Assembly (NCBI RefSeq): GCF_965138505.1
Contig: NZ_CBCSCO010000006.1
Location: 1 to 64,000 of the forward strand
Direction: 5' to 3'
From: Litorimonas haliclonae
GTDB lineage: Bacteria; Pseudomonadota; Alphaproteobacteria; Caulobacterales; Maricaulaceae
DNA: 64,000 bases
Shown: positions 1 to 8,479 of the stretch, piece by piece
How the letters are laid out: every line of letters begins with the position of its first letter
Position numbering within the stretch: the stretch's first letter is position 1
Program-made: the position numbers and the translations under genes
Notes under the pieces: model-generated
What the model was told of the DNA's origin: nothing
What the model saw: only the letters and a program-made list of their open reading frames with translations
Databases searched by the model: none

Positions 1-838
1 AGATATCGTCCGTTACTATACGCGGGAAGCCGGTGTGCGGAGCCTGAAACGCGAAGTCGCTAGATTGGCACGTAAATCCCTAAAGAAAATTGTTTCCAAT
101 GAAGCGACATCTGTAGATGTGACGTCAGAGAATATCGGCGACTTACTGGGCGTGAAAAAATTCCGCTATGGGCGTGCTGATGAAACGGATCAGGTCGGGA
201 CGGTGACCGGCTTGGCCTGGACGGAAACAGGAGGCGACATTCTTACGATTGAGGCCTTGTCCATGCCGGGTAAAGGCGGCGTCAAGATCACAGGGAATTT
301 GAAAGACGTGATGAAAGAATCCATCTCGGCCGCCAACTCCTATGTGCAGGCGAGGGCGCCCGAGCTGGGCATCAGTCCGCGCGTCTTCCGCAGCACAGAT
401 ATCCACGTCCATGTCCCCGAAGCCGCCACGCCCAAGGACGGCCCGTCAGCCGGTATCGGCATGGTGACCGCCATGGTGAGCGTGCTGACGCAAATTCCCG
501 TGCGCAGTGATATTGCCATGACGGGTGAGGTGACCCTTCGCGGCCGCGTTCTGCCGATTGGCGGCTTGAAAGAAAAGCTCTTGGCGGCATTGCGCGGCGG
601 TATCAAAACCGTTCTCATCCCGCAGGAAAATGAAAAAGACCTGGCCGACATCCCAGAGTCAGTAAAATCTGCCTTGGAAATTATTCCTGTCAGCCTGGTG
701 GATGAAGTCCTCGAACATGCCTTAACGCGTGAGCCGACCAAGATTGAATGGACCGCCAGCGATAAGGCGGCGCTCGCCGGAATTATCATGGGCACGCAGG
801 CTACCGATCCCGCTTTGGGCGGTGGGGCCACCCACTAA
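1..838 (+). CDS. lon: ATP-dependent protease Lon, C-terminal part (5' end outside window)
   Basis: Lon is a cytoplasmic AAA+ serine protease that degrades misfolded and short-lived regulatory proteins. The reading frame is already open at base 2 (DIVRYYTREAGVRSL, end of the AAA+ lid), so the GTG at base 35 is internal and not a start. The complete proteolytic domain follows. The catalytic serine is in PKDGPSAG (codon 446-448) and the catalytic lysine in GGLKEKLLAA (codon 575-577). The two are 43 residues apart, as are Ser679 and Lys722 of E. coli Lon. A strong intrinsic terminator follows within 25 bp of the stop, so lon ends its transcript. Identification is secure; only the N-terminal and ATPase parts are missing because of the window edge. 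Confidence 0.97.
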   Translation, partial: DIVRYYTREAGVRSLKREVARLARKSLKKIVSNEATSVDVTSENIGDLLGVKKFRYGRADETDQVGTVTGLAWTETGGDILTIEALSMPGKGGVKITGNLKDVMKESISAANSYVQARAPELGISPRVFRSTDIHVHVPEAATPKDGPSAGIGMVTAMVSVLTQIPVRSDIAMTGEVTLRGRVLPIGGLKEKLLAALRGGIKTVLIPQENEKDLADIPESVKSALEIIPVSLVDEVLEHALTREPTKIEWTASDKAALAGIIMGTQATDPALGGGATH

Positions 839-859
839 TCTCTCTGGACACCTACCTCT

Positions 860-884
860 AGCCCGCCTTTCGGCGGGCTTTTTA
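860..884 (+). terminator. Intrinsic terminator of lon
   Basis: An 8-bp perfect stem (AGCCCGCC / GGCGGGCT) with a TTTC loop is followed by a run of T. It lies 21 bp after the lon stop codon. A short direct repeat of TTATTTGCCTCCCC follows immediately. Confidence 0.9.
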
Positions 885-1058
885 TTTGCCTCCCCTTATT
901 TGCCTCCCCGTGGAGTGAATTTCTCATGCGAAGAGAGCGATGTTAGAGGCATCGGAACGCAAAGGGGTTAAAGACGTATGATCAACAATCTATAACTGTG
1001 ATTGTAATAATTAAGACTAAGGCGACAATCTCAGTGAAGACAGCGTCAGGAGGACAGT

Positions 1059-1439
1059 ATGAAAAATTTATTTTCCAAAACCATGATAATTGGACTGTTT
1101 GCTGTTCTCGTGAGCTCTCTTCCGCTCTCGGCTTCTGCGCATCATGGATGGGCCTGGAGCACTGGCGGTAATATTGAACTCACCGGGACCATTACGGAAT
1201 CAAAACTCGGCAATCCGCATGGGATTTTGAAGGTGGAGGTTAATGGTGAAATCTGGACGGTAGAGGTGGGCCAACCCTGGCGCAATGAGCGGGCGGGGCT
1301 GACCGATGAGGATTATGCTCCAGGAAAGGAAATCCGGTTCATTGGGGAGCCGTCTTCCGATGAGAGCGAGCGCCTTCTCAAAGCCGAACGTGTCTATATT
1401 GATGATCGCGAATACGAGCTTTATCCAGATAGAGATTAA
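1059..1439 (+). CDS. DUF6152 family exported protein
   Basis: This 126-aa protein has a clear signal peptide (residues 1-27, cleavage after SASA). The mature N-terminus begins HHGW, followed by an ITESKLGNPHGILKVEV segment typical of the small periplasmic family DUF6152, in which the HH motif and NPH motif recur. The function of the family is unknown; a metal or haem role has not been shown. A good ribosome site (AGGAGG) lies 8 bp before the ATG. It is followed 23 bp downstream by a DUF6644-like membrane gene, a pairing seen in other proteobacteria, so the two are probably one operon. Confidence 0.8.
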   Translation: MKNLFSKTMIIGLFAVLVSSLPLSASAHHGWAWSTGGNIELTGTITESKLGNPHGILKVEVNGEIWTVEVGQPWRNERAGLTDEDYAPGKEIRFIGEPSSDESERLLKAERVYIDDREYELYPDRD

Positions 1440-1462
1440 CAAGGCGGCCGTTTCGTTCTGTC

Positions 1463-1924
1463 ATGCAGCCCATTCTGGAATCGCTCGCGCAAACCGATAT
1501 AGCGACTTATTTACGCAATTCCCGATGGGGGTTTGCGGCCGTTAACACGGCACATATATTCGGCATTTCCATTCTCTTCGGAAGTGTTCTTACTCTCGAC
1601 CTACGGCTCATGGGACTCTGGCGGAAAGTTCCTATCGCTCCGTTCAGTTATGCTCTACCGCGAATTGCCGCTGTCGGGCTCGCCCTTGCGGTAATTACGG
1701 GTATTTTATTGTTTTCTGTCCGTCCCAATGAATACGTTGCACTGGGCATATTTCGTGTAAAACTGGCTTTAGTTAGTCTCGGGTTCTTGGCGGCGCTTCT
1801 GGCGCATGCGAGAGGGAGCCTGCACAATGACGATAGACGACAACAAATGGTCATGGGTGCCGTCTCCATTTTCTGCTGGGCAGGGGCCCTTATTTGCGGC
1901 CAACTGATTGCGTTCATGGCCTAA
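1463..1924 (+). CDS. DUF6644-like integral membrane protein
   Basis: This 153-aa protein has about four hydrophobic segments: around residues 20-45, 63-88, 95-115 and 130-150. The motif TAHIFGISILFGSVLTLDLRLMG resembles the DUF6644/DUF2214 type of small cytoplasmic-membrane proteins. Its biochemical role is not known. It sits just behind the DUF6152 gene and is probably co-transcribed with it, which suggests that the exported and membrane proteins act together. The start at ATG 1463 has no strong ribosome site, consistent with coupling to the upstream gene. Confidence 0.7.
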   Translation: MQPILESLAQTDIATYLRNSRWGFAAVNTAHIFGISILFGSVLTLDLRLMGLWRKVPIAPFSYALPRIAAVGLALAVITGILLFSVRPNEYVALGIFRVKLALVSLGFLAALLAHARGSLHNDDRRQQMVMGAVSIFCWAGALICGQLIAFMA

Positions 1925-2134
1925 TTTATCGCCTGTCATGCTGAACAATTTGAACAAGCTCTACTCCGCAGTCGCCATAAAAATCCCGCATGTTTGAACG
2001 CCTTGCTCAGCCTCGTTGTGGATCGCCATCCTTTTACGATTAATCAATCGAAGCTAGCTGCACGAAACATTTGTATCAGAAAACTTTGAAAGCGGTGCTT
2101 TAGCGGTTAAAATTTGGAGAAAACTAGAGGGTGT

Positions 2135-2668
2135 TTAGCTAAAGTCTTCTGCATTCAAGACATGATTCTCTTTAGTAAATTTATAAGTATAGGTTTCGGT
2201 ATCCCTCAAGGCCAAACCTATAGTTAATCTTATTTGACCGCTGCTTTCCTTCACTGAGCACCTTAAGCCAACAGGTCCAACCAATTCTGCACGCGACAAA
2301 CTTTGATTGATCTCATCAGCTTTTTCCGCACTAAGATTTTTGTTGTTTTTCAACATCTCTGTCAGTCGGGTACCGAATTCTTTTCCTTCAGGTGCAGAGG
2401 AGAAATTAAGTAAATAATCATTTCCGGAACAATCAAAGGCATAGGATATAGTGTGTGGGTTAACGGCAAAGAAACCGCCACTGCTACCGCCACCAATTAT
2501 AGCGTCGGTGAAAAGGCTTAATTTGGAAGACCTATCCACAAAATTTAAAGGTGAGGTGTCCATTCTCTCTAATGCAGAACTTCTTGACGTTGGGCGTTCA
2601 GAACCTGCGGAGGCACAACCGGAAATCAATAGGGCAGCAGCGCAAGCCAATAAAATTTTGTCTATCAT
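2135..2668 (-). CDS. Putative lipoprotein of unknown function
   Basis: The N-terminus is a bacterial lipoprotein signal: MIDKILLACAAALLISGC, with lipobox LISGC. The mature part (about 160 aa) has a YAFDCSGNDYLLNF segment and a second cysteine in GLRCSVKES, which could form a disulfide. I do not recognise the family. The gene begins 10 bp after the end of the JAB-like gene on the same strand, so the two are likely co-transcribed and may be functional partners in the periplasm. A GTG two codons upstream (2674) is an alternative start; ATG 2668 is preferred because the signal peptide then starts cleanly. Confidence 0.7.
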   Translation of the reverse strand: MIDKILLACAAALLISGCASAGSERPTSRSSALERMDTSPLNFVDRSSKLSLFTDAIIGGGSSGGFFAVNPHTISYAFDCSGNDYLLNFSSAPEGKEFGTRLTEMLKNNKNLSAEKADEINQSLSRAELVGPVGLRCSVKESSGQIRLTIGLALRDTETYTYKFTKENHVLNAEDFS

Positions 2669-2678
2669 AGTCACTTCT

Positions 2679-3137
2679 TTATAATTTTACACATTCGCCC
2701 AAGTCGGCATCCTCAGGAACTTTTGGCGGCAAACTGTCACCATTTTCCCGAGAACTTACGCCTTGGTTAAGGTAAAAGTTCCTATCTGAATATTCAAATA
2801 CCCTTGCATCTCCCCAAGGATCTATAACCGTCATAGTAAGAACATTTGGGTCAGCACCTAAGGCGACCGTTGCATCTGCTGCTGCCCAATCATCTACAGA
2901 AGGATATCTATATTCTAGGTTTATATCGGCATATATTGACCCTTGGCGCGGATGGTTATGAACTACAGAAACGACACTCGGAGCATTTACAGAAGTTATA
3001 GGATGCGCGACGCCGTAGGGATCATTGTTAGTATAGAAGCCGTTCTTATAAAAAATAGTATTGCCGTTATCCTGAACTAAAAGAGTGCCATACTCGTTTT
3101 CTAGGTCTTCACCCATTTGGAATTCCATTTCGTTCAA
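2679..3137 (-). CDS. JAB/JAMM-like domain protein (3' half of an interrupted gene)
   Basis: The protein contains an HNHP motif (SVVHNHPRQG), then YPSVDDW about 15 residues later, and an upstream glutamate (NEYGTLLV). This matches the E...HxHP...SxxD pattern of JAB/JAMM zinc metalloproteases and the related DUF4329 domains of secreted proteins. The open frame does not begin at the TTG (3137) but continues upstream without a stop to 3218. There a single TAG (3219-3221) separates it from the signal-peptide ORF at 3219-3530 in the same frame. The parsimonious reading is one secreted protein of about 280 aa broken by an amber codon. If translated alone it would lack a signal peptide and start at TTG 3137 or ATG 3128 without a clear ribosome site. 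Confidence 0.6.
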   Translation of the reverse strand: MNEMEFQMGEDLENEYGTLLVQDNGNTIFYKNGFYTNNDPYGVAHPITSVNAPSVVSVVHNHPRQGSIYADINLEYRYPSVDDWAAADATVALGADPNVLTMTVIDPWGDARVFEYSDRNFYLNQGVSSRENGDSLPPKVPEDADLGECVKL

Positions 3138-3218
3138 AATATCTCGAAAGAAATCAATGAGGCCTAATGTTTGGCTGCAATCTTCAGGGTTTTCGAAATC
3201 CGTTATCTCATCCTGAAT

Positions 3219-3530
3219 CTAAGCCAGTACGTTGAGATCCGCTAGATCATCCCAATTTTCAAATAGATAGTCTTCGTATGACGGAGCTTCATGCGGTCTT
3301 ATTATAGTCGCGACCACAATAACTTGATCGATACCACTCCACATTCCGCCTCCCAAATGCGTGGCATTAGTATAATCAAAACGAGTTCTAGAAAAGTTAT
3401 CTACCACATAATTATCTGCGCCGTTCAACCCATCCGTCCCTCCAGTAGTACCTCCGCCAGTTTGCGAACTAGCCGTGAAAGGAACCAAAAGAAAGGTTGT
3501 TGTTAATAAAGCTTTACCTAATATATTCAT
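3219..3530 (-). CDS. Secreted N-terminal fragment (5' half of the interrupted JAB-like gene)
   Basis: This 103-aa ORF starts with a signal peptide (MNILGKALLTTTFLLVPFTASSQ) followed by a Gly/Thr-rich linker (TGGGTTGGTDG) and an acidic region ending DLADLNVLA. It stops at TAG 3219-3221. The same frame continues open for 539 nt past the stop into the JAB-like domain, so this is best read as the exported N-terminus of that protein. The segment shows no catalytic motif of its own. Either the stop is a recent nonsense mutation (a tryptophan TGG or glutamine CAG codon one base away is plausible) or the amber codon is read through. Confidence 0.6.
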   Translation of the reverse strand: MNILGKALLTTTFLLVPFTASSQTGGGTTGGTDGLNGADNYVVDNFSRTRFDYTNATHLGGGMWSGIDQVIVVATIIRPHEAPSYEDYLFENWDDLADLNVLA

Positions 3531-3882
3531 TGTTTGCCTGTTACTATAGATTGTATTTATACGTGAGGGATTGCGGTTGGTAGGAGGTGAGTCAAGGAAA
3601 ATAAAAATTAAATAGTCAAGGAAATGTTAAAATCTCTATTACTACTCCCGCCATTTAGCCACTGTAATTATAATAAAATGAAATTTATTCTAGGTAAGGA
3701 AGTGCTGAAAAATTCTAACGTATTCGAGCCAGTTTCTTTGACCGCGCCAAAGTCGAAAGATCTAAATGTTGGGTAGTTTGATCCTTCAAAATAGTGGCGG
3801 TTAAATTTGAAACAGTGTTGCCGGAGTATTTTGCCCTGATAACTCAGTTTATGGGGTCGCAGAACGAATAAAGATTACCGGA
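3531..3882. other. Intergenic stretch, nothing recognised
   Basis: AT-rich spacer between the interrupted secreted gene and the tRNA-Asp terminator. No ORF with coding character, RNA motif or repeat was seen. It should hold the promoter of the minus-strand gene at 3530. Confidence 0.5.
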
Positions 3883-3915
3883 AAACAAAAAACCCGGCCA
3901 TGGGCCGGGCTGTTT
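3883..3915 (-). terminator. Intrinsic terminator after tRNA-Asp
   Basis: CCCGGCC / GGCCGGG stem with a 3-nt loop. Read on the minus strand it is followed by TTTTTTG and more T. It lies 22 bp beyond the 3' end of the tRNA. Confidence 0.85.
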
Positions 3916-3937
3916 TTATCTTCCATTTCCGGGGAAA

Positions 3938-4014
<77 letters not shown>

Positions 4015-4092
4015 TAAGATGTGAGAGGGGCTTTAGCTATCGAGACCGAATGCGTCAACGCTTGTTTTATGTGTTTTGCAGTTATTTTCGTT

Positions 4093-4449
4093 TTATCCGG
4101 GATAGGGCGGCAGGGCGGCCTGTCGGGCCTTTGTCAGCCCAAAGCGAACAAGGGCGTAACTTTCTTCCACACGGGCAAGAATGTCGTCTTTTTCCAATTT
4201 ATCTGTCAGTAAATCCGCCCAGCTTCCGCGTTTCATATGCGTGTGAATCTCAGCTACGCCAGCTTCGATCAAAAGCTCCCGACTCTCTATACTGCCGAGC
4301 TTGATAAGCATGTTCGGTTTGCCGGGCCGAAGGACGCAAAACATTTTGTCATCCGATATTTTGAACACATGTGAGCCCATCCATTGTTCCGTCATATAGG
4401 CGCCGGGCAGGGAGAGGGCGAAGTCGGATATCGCGTCAAACAAGGCCAT
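4093..4449 (-). CDS. MmcQ/YjbR family protein
   Basis: This 118-aa protein is of the YjbR/MmcQ type (double-wing DNA-binding-like fold). Recognisable elements are the N-terminal helix with LPGAYMTEQWMGSHVFKISDDKMFCVL and the later GSWADLL and ESYALV segments, in the family order and at normal length. The cellular role of this family is not established. The gene stands alone between two tRNA genes, on the same strand as tRNA-Asp. The start ATG at 4449 fits the family N-terminus. Confidence 0.85.
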   Translation of the reverse strand: MALFDAISDFALSLPGAYMTEQWMGSHVFKISDDKMFCVLRPGKPNMLIKLGSIESRELLIEAGVAEIHTHMKRGSWADLLTDKLEKDDILARVEESYALVRFGLTKARQAALPPYPG

Positions 4450-4536
4450 GATTCGAATCTAAGAATTTTTTGCATAAATGTGAAGTCTTCCCTTGCGGTC
4501 ACCCTATAGATTGGCCTATCTAGCCGCTCCTGAAGA

Positions 4537-4612
4537 GGGCGGTTAGCTCAGCTGGTAGAGCATCTCGTTTACACCGAGAGGGTCAGCGGTTCGAACCCGT
4601 TACCGCCCACCA
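4537..4612 (+). tRNA. tRNA-Val (anticodon TAC)
   Basis: A 76-nt cloverleaf with encoded CCA. The acceptor GGGCGGT pairs with ACCGCCC, the D arm is GCTCAGCTGGTAGAGC, the anticodon stem TCTCG/CGAGA encloses loop TTTACAC (anticodon TAC), and the T arm is GCGGTTCGAACCCGT. Confidence 0.97.
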
Positions 4613-4888
4613 TTTTCCAATCGTTGAAATCTGTACGGCTCAAGAGCGCTTATTGCTGCTGGGCCACGCTTGCGCGTTTCAACTTTGAAGGGGGAAGGAA
4701 AACGCAAAAACCGGCCAGCCGTTTCAGGCCGATCGGTCGGTAGCATTAAATGCTAACCAGGCACCCAAATTTAGCGGTATGCCTGAAAAAACCTATTCGA
4801 AAGAAATCAGGCCTACATCAAAACGGCTCTAGGCAACGTGACATGCGTCAACGTTGCTGGCTAATGTCAGCGTGGCAGAAGTCTCTAC

Positions 4889-5044
4889 TTAGGTAACACC
4901 GATGAGGATAGCAGCCGTACTGGAGATCAGCGCAGCGGCAACACCCATAGCAAATAATTCTAGGGGTGAGAGTTCTTCCACGGTTTTAATTTTGTGGGAC
5001 TCGGAGGTGTTAACCAATGGGATATGTAATAAATCTGTTATCAT
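4889..5044 (-). CDS. Putative 51-aa single-span membrane protein
   Basis: A short ORF (ATG 5042-5044, stop TAA 4889-4891) encodes an N-terminal polar half (MITDLLHIPLVNTSESHKIK) followed by a charged SPLELFAMG segment and an uninterrupted hydrophobic stretch (VAAALISSTAAILIGV) at the C-terminus. That is the layout of a tail-anchored mini-protein. No strong ribosome site is visible, so translation is uncertain. It lies alone in an 830-bp gap between tRNA-Val and the aldehyde dehydrogenase. The family is not recognised. Confidence 0.4.
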   Translation of the reverse strand: MITDLLHIPLVNTSESHKIKTVEELSPLELFAMGVAAALISSTAAILIGVT

Positions 5045-5447
5045 GTTGTCATAAAACTATCACAATAGCGTCGCACTTGCAATCGAAATGTGTAGCTCCT
5101 CTGTAATAAAACTGTCTTATTCCTGTAATAAAAGCGCTTCAGAGGAAAAAGTTTCAAAAATTCCGCAGAAAATTGGCAAAAAATAAAACCAAGGACTGCT
5201 TTCCAGATGAAATTTGCCTTGGGCTAGTTTTGAAGCTTATTGCGGCTTTGGAGCCTGTTTATGACATTCGGGGCGTTAAACTGGCTGGATGTGGACTTGG
5301 AAATAGGGCGTCCATTATATCGGTCAGCTTTGTTTGAGACCTGTGCACTTTATGTCCCTCGACACCGCCTCGACTTTGCAACAAATCTGACGGGCTGACG
5401 TAAGCTAACCTATAAGACTTAGCGCCATCCAATAAAGTGAGGCAATT
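5045..5447. other. Intergenic region upstream of the aldehyde dehydrogenase gene
   Basis: No RNA or repeat was recognised. Antisense open frames here run into the start of the dehydrogenase gene and look like shadows. The stretch should hold the promoter of the 5448 gene. Confidence 0.4.
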
Positions 5448-6812
5448 ATGACTATTAAGACGCAAAACCCGGCAACTGGTAAAGTCGTGAAAACTTTTGA
5501 GGCTCACACTGACGCTCAGGTGGACGAGGCGATAAAGGCTTCACTCGCAGCGCATAAAGTTTTACGGGATTGGTCGTTCGAAAAACGCGCCAAGGCGATG
5601 AATAAAGCGGCGGATATTTTAGAAGACGAAGCCGAGCGCTTAGGTGAAATCATGACGCTGGAAATGGGTAAAACGCTCAAGGGCGCGAAAGCCGAGGCTA
5701 AGAAATGCGCCTGGGTCTGTCGGCATTACGCTGATACGGCGGAGGACTACCTGGCCGACGAGATGATAGAGAGCGGCGCGTCCAAATCTTACCGGAAATA
5801 TTTGCCGCTTGGTCCTGTCTTGGCTGTAATGCCGTGGAATTATCCGTTCTGGCAAGTCATGCGTTTTGCCGCCCCCGCTTTAATGGCGGGGAATACAGGG
5901 CTTTTAAAACATGCGTCAAATGTCCCGCAATGCGCTCTGGCGATAGAAGATATCTTCAAACGCGCCGAATTTCCGGACGGGGCCTTTTCAGCTCTCCTTA
6001 TCGGCGGCTCCAAGGTAGAACGTGTCCTGCGGGATGACCGGGTCAGAGCGGCGACATTGACGGGTTCCGAACCTGCGGGCGCGTCAGTGGCGTCCATTTG
6101 CGGGGAAGAAATCAAACCCACCGTCCTGGAACTGGGTGGGTCTGATCCCTTCATCATCATGCCGAGCGCGGATCTGGAAGAGGCTGTAAAAGTCGGGACG
6201 ACGGCGCGGACCCAAAATAATGGTCAGAGCTGCATCGCGGCGAAACGATTCTTTGTCCACGCGGATATCTATGACGATGTGAAGTCCCGTTTTGTCGAAG
6301 CGTTCGAAGCGCTCAATATTGGCGACCCGATGAAGGAGGACACGGATATTGGACCGCTGGTCAATAAAGACGGCCGCGATACGATTGCAAAACAGGTCGA
6401 AAACGCGATTAAGGACGGGGCCAAACGTGTCACAGGCGCGGAAGCCATTGATGGAGACGGGTATTACTTCAAGCCCGGCATAATTGAAGACATTCCGGAA
6501 AGCTCTGACGCTTACCACGAAGAAATCTTTGGCCCGGTGATGTTGCTGTTCAAGGTGAAGAGCTTGGACGAGGCCATTAGTATTGCCAATGAGTCCCCGT
6601 TTGGGTTGGGCTCGTCGGTTTGGACCACAGACAAGGCCGAACAGGAAAAAGCCATCACGCGAATCGAGGCGGGCGCGACGTTCATCAATTCCATGACCGC
6701 GTCCGATCCGCGTCTTCCCTTTGGCGGAATCAAACGCTCAGGCTATGGACGTGAATTGGCGGCAGAAGGCATTCGCGCCTTCTGCAACGTCAAAACCGTT
6801 AGTATTGCTTAA
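5448..6812 (+). CDS. NAD(P)-dependent succinate-semialdehyde-type aldehyde dehydrogenase
   Basis: This 454-aa enzyme belongs to the aldehyde dehydrogenase superfamily and is of the short succinate-semialdehyde dehydrogenase type (YneI/GabD-like). Such enzymes oxidise an aldehyde to the acid with NAD(P). Visible are the MPWNYPFWQ segment that binds the cofactor, the general-base glutamate in LELGGSDPF, and the catalytic cysteine in NNGQSCIAAKRF. The C-terminus carries LPFGGIKRSGYGREL. Length is normal for this subgroup. The preferred substrate cannot be read from the sequence. Its stop overlaps the stop of the convergent MaoC gene by four bases (TTAA), so the two are separately transcribed. 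Confidence 0.85.
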   Translation: MTIKTQNPATGKVVKTFEAHTDAQVDEAIKASLAAHKVLRDWSFEKRAKAMNKAADILEDEAERLGEIMTLEMGKTLKGAKAEAKKCAWVCRHYADTAEDYLADEMIESGASKSYRKYLPLGPVLAVMPWNYPFWQVMRFAAPALMAGNTGLLKHASNVPQCALAIEDIFKRAEFPDGAFSALLIGGSKVERVLRDDRVRAATLTGSEPAGASVASICGEEIKPTVLELGGSDPFIIMPSADLEEAVKVGTTARTQNNGQSCIAAKRFFVHADIYDDVKSRFVEAFEALNIGDPMKEDTDIGPLVNKDGRDTIAKQVENAIKDGAKRVTGAEAIDGDGYYFKPGIIEDIPESSDAYHEEIFGPVMLLFKVKSLDEAISIANESPFGLGSSVWTTDKAEQEKAITRIEAGATFINSMTASDPRLPFGGIKRSGYGRELAAEGIRAFCNVKTVSIA

Positions 6813-7285
6813 TCGGATTTCGGCTTTTTATGCTGAAGGCCGGAGCGCTCTAGAGAGCAGACAAGCTCGTCATTTTGATTATAGGCGCGATGCTCGAATG
6901 AAACGATACCTTGGGTTGGCCGTGATTTAGACTCGCGCAGGCCTGTTATTTCCGTCTCGACATGAATTGTGTCTCCGGCAAATAAAGGGTTGGGGAATTT
7001 GACATTGTCCATGCCCAAATTCGCAACAGCCGTGCCCATCGTGGTTTCATGTACCGAAATTCCGATAACGAGGCCGAGCGTGAATAAGCTGTTGATGAGA
7101 GGTTTGCCAAACTCGGTTTCTTTTTCGCAGTAATCAGCGTCCAGATGGAGCTGAGCCGGGTTGTGCGTCATGGACGTGAAAAGGATATTATCCGTCTCTG
7201 TTAAAGTGCGACGGATCGGGTGTTTAAATACCTGACCAACTTCAAGCTCATCAAACCACTTACCGCCTACGATTTGATTTGGCAT
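6809..7285 (-). CDS. MaoC-type hot-dog acyl-CoA hydratase
   Basis: This 158-aa protein has the single hot-dog fold of (R)-specific enoyl-CoA hydratases (MaoC). The hydratase motif is seen in TDNILFTSMTHNPAQLHLDADYCEKETEFGKPLINSLFTLGL, which has the Asp/His catalytic region of the family. A second conserved stretch is NPLFAGDTIHVETEI. It is the last gene of a minus-strand operon and its ATG overlaps the isovaleryl-CoA dehydrogenase stop by one base (TAATG). That position suggests it hydrates an intermediate of leucine breakdown, perhaps 3-methylglutaconyl-CoA in place of the usual crotonase-type enzyme. That role is an inference; mesaconyl- or itaconyl-CoA hydratase activity is the alternative. 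Confidence 0.85.
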   Translation of the reverse strand: MPNQIVGGKWFDELEVGQVFKHPIRRTLTETDNILFTSMTHNPAQLHLDADYCEKETEFGKPLINSLFTLGLVIGISVHETTMGTAVANLGMDNVKFPNPLFAGDTIHVETEITGLRESKSRPTQGIVSFEHRAYNQNDELVCSLERSGLQHKKPKSD

Positions 7286-8454
7286 TACTTCGTTTCTCCG
7301 AATAGCTCGCGGCCAATAAGCCAGCGGCGGATTTCGGATGTACCTGCGCCGATTTCCATCAGCTTGGCATCGCGGAGCAGGCGGCCTGTAGGATATTCGT
7401 TGATATACCCGTTACCGCCCAGCATTTGGATGCCTTCCAACGCAATCTGCGTCGCGCGTTCAGACGCGTAAAGCACGCAGCCAGCCGCGTCTTTACGGGT
7501 AGTTTCGCCGCGGTCACAGGCGGCGGCGACGGCGTAAGTATAAGCGCGGGCCGTAGAGAGCGAAACATACATATCGGCAAGCTTGCCCTGCATAAGCTGG
7601 AATTCTCCAATGGCTTTGCCGAATTGTTTGCGCTCGTGGATATAAGGCAAGACCACATCCATCACGGCCTGCATAATACCGACGCCGATACCGGACAGAA
7701 CAACGCGTTCATAATCCAGACCGCTCATCAGAATTTCCGCGCCTTGTCCGACTTTGCCGACGACGTTTTCCTCGGAGACAAAGCAGTCTTCGAAGACGAG
7801 TTCGCAGGTGTCAGAGCCGCGCATACCAAGCTTGTCAAGCTTCTGTGCTGTCGAAAAGCCTTCCATATCCGGAGTGATCAGAAAGGCTGTAATGCCTTTG
7901 GAGCCACCATTTGGATCCGTTTTGGCATAGACCAAAAGCGCGTCCGCGGTCGGCGCGTTGGTGATCCACATTTTATTGCCGTTGAGCAGATAGCCGCCTT
8001 GTTGCTTTTCGGCCTTGAGCTTCATGGAAACCACGTCAGAGCCTGCGCCCGGCTCGCTCATGGCGAGGGAGCCAAGGTGTTCGCCGCTAATAAGTTTAGG
8101 CAGGAATTTGGCCTTTTGCTCTTCATTTGCCCAGCGGCGGATCTGGTTGATGCAAAGATTAGAATGCGCGCCATAGGACAGACCGACCGAGGCAGAGGCC
8201 CGGCTGATTTCCTCAACGGCAATAGTGTGCTCTAGATAACCGAGACCGGTTCCGCCATCTTCTTCGCCGACGGTGATGCCATGGAGGCCAAGCGCGCCCA
8301 TTTTGGGCCAGAGATCGCGCGGGAATTTATTTGTTTCGTCAATTTCGGCGGCTCTAGGAGCGATTTCCGCTTGCGCAAATTGATGCACGCTGTCGCGGAT
8401 CATCTTAGCTTCGTCAGAGAGGCCGAATTGGAGCGTTGGGTAATTGGTTGTCAT
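7285..8454 (-). CDS. ivd: Isovaleryl-CoA dehydrogenase
   Basis: FAD-dependent acyl-CoA dehydrogenase (389 aa) that oxidises isovaleryl-CoA to 3-methylcrotonyl-CoA in leucine degradation. The catalytic base of this subfamily is Glu249 in SGLDYERVVLSG, the position typical of IVD (Glu254 of the human mature enzyme) and not of other acyl-CoA dehydrogenases. The remaining signatures are AMSEPGAGSDV, WITNAPTADAL, RKQFGKAIGEFQLMQGKLADMY and QMLGGNGYINEYP. Its neighbours are both methylcrotonyl-CoA carboxylase genes upstream and a MaoC hydratase downstream. A 147-bp palindromic repeat separates it from the carboxylase gene, the only sizeable gap of the operon. Confidence 0.95.
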   Translation of the reverse strand: MTTNYPTLQFGLSDEAKMIRDSVHQFAQAEIAPRAAEIDETNKFPRDLWPKMGALGLHGITVGEEDGGTGLGYLEHTIAVEEISRASASVGLSYGAHSNLCINQIRRWANEEQKAKFLPKLISGEHLGSLAMSEPGAGSDVVSMKLKAEKQQGGYLLNGNKMWITNAPTADALLVYAKTDPNGGSKGITAFLITPDMEGFSTAQKLDKLGMRGSDTCELVFEDCFVSEENVVGKVGQGAEILMSGLDYERVVLSGIGVGIMQAVMDVVLPYIHERKQFGKAIGEFQLMQGKLADMYVSLSTARAYTYAVAAACDRGETTRKDAAGCVLYASERATQIALEGIQMLGGNGYINEYPTGRLLRDAKLMEIGAGTSEIRRWLIGRELFGETK

Positions 8455-8479
8455 ATTAAAATCTCACGTCTTTAAAATT

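Noticed and set aside
5259..5507. 82-aa minus-strand open frame overlapping the start of the aldehyde dehydrogenase gene
   Set aside because: No ribosome site or recognisable protein; it overlaps a certain start codon.
7426..8235. 269-aa plus-strand open frame antisense to ivd
   Set aside because: Complete overlap with a well-supported isovaleryl-CoA dehydrogenase; no family resemblance.
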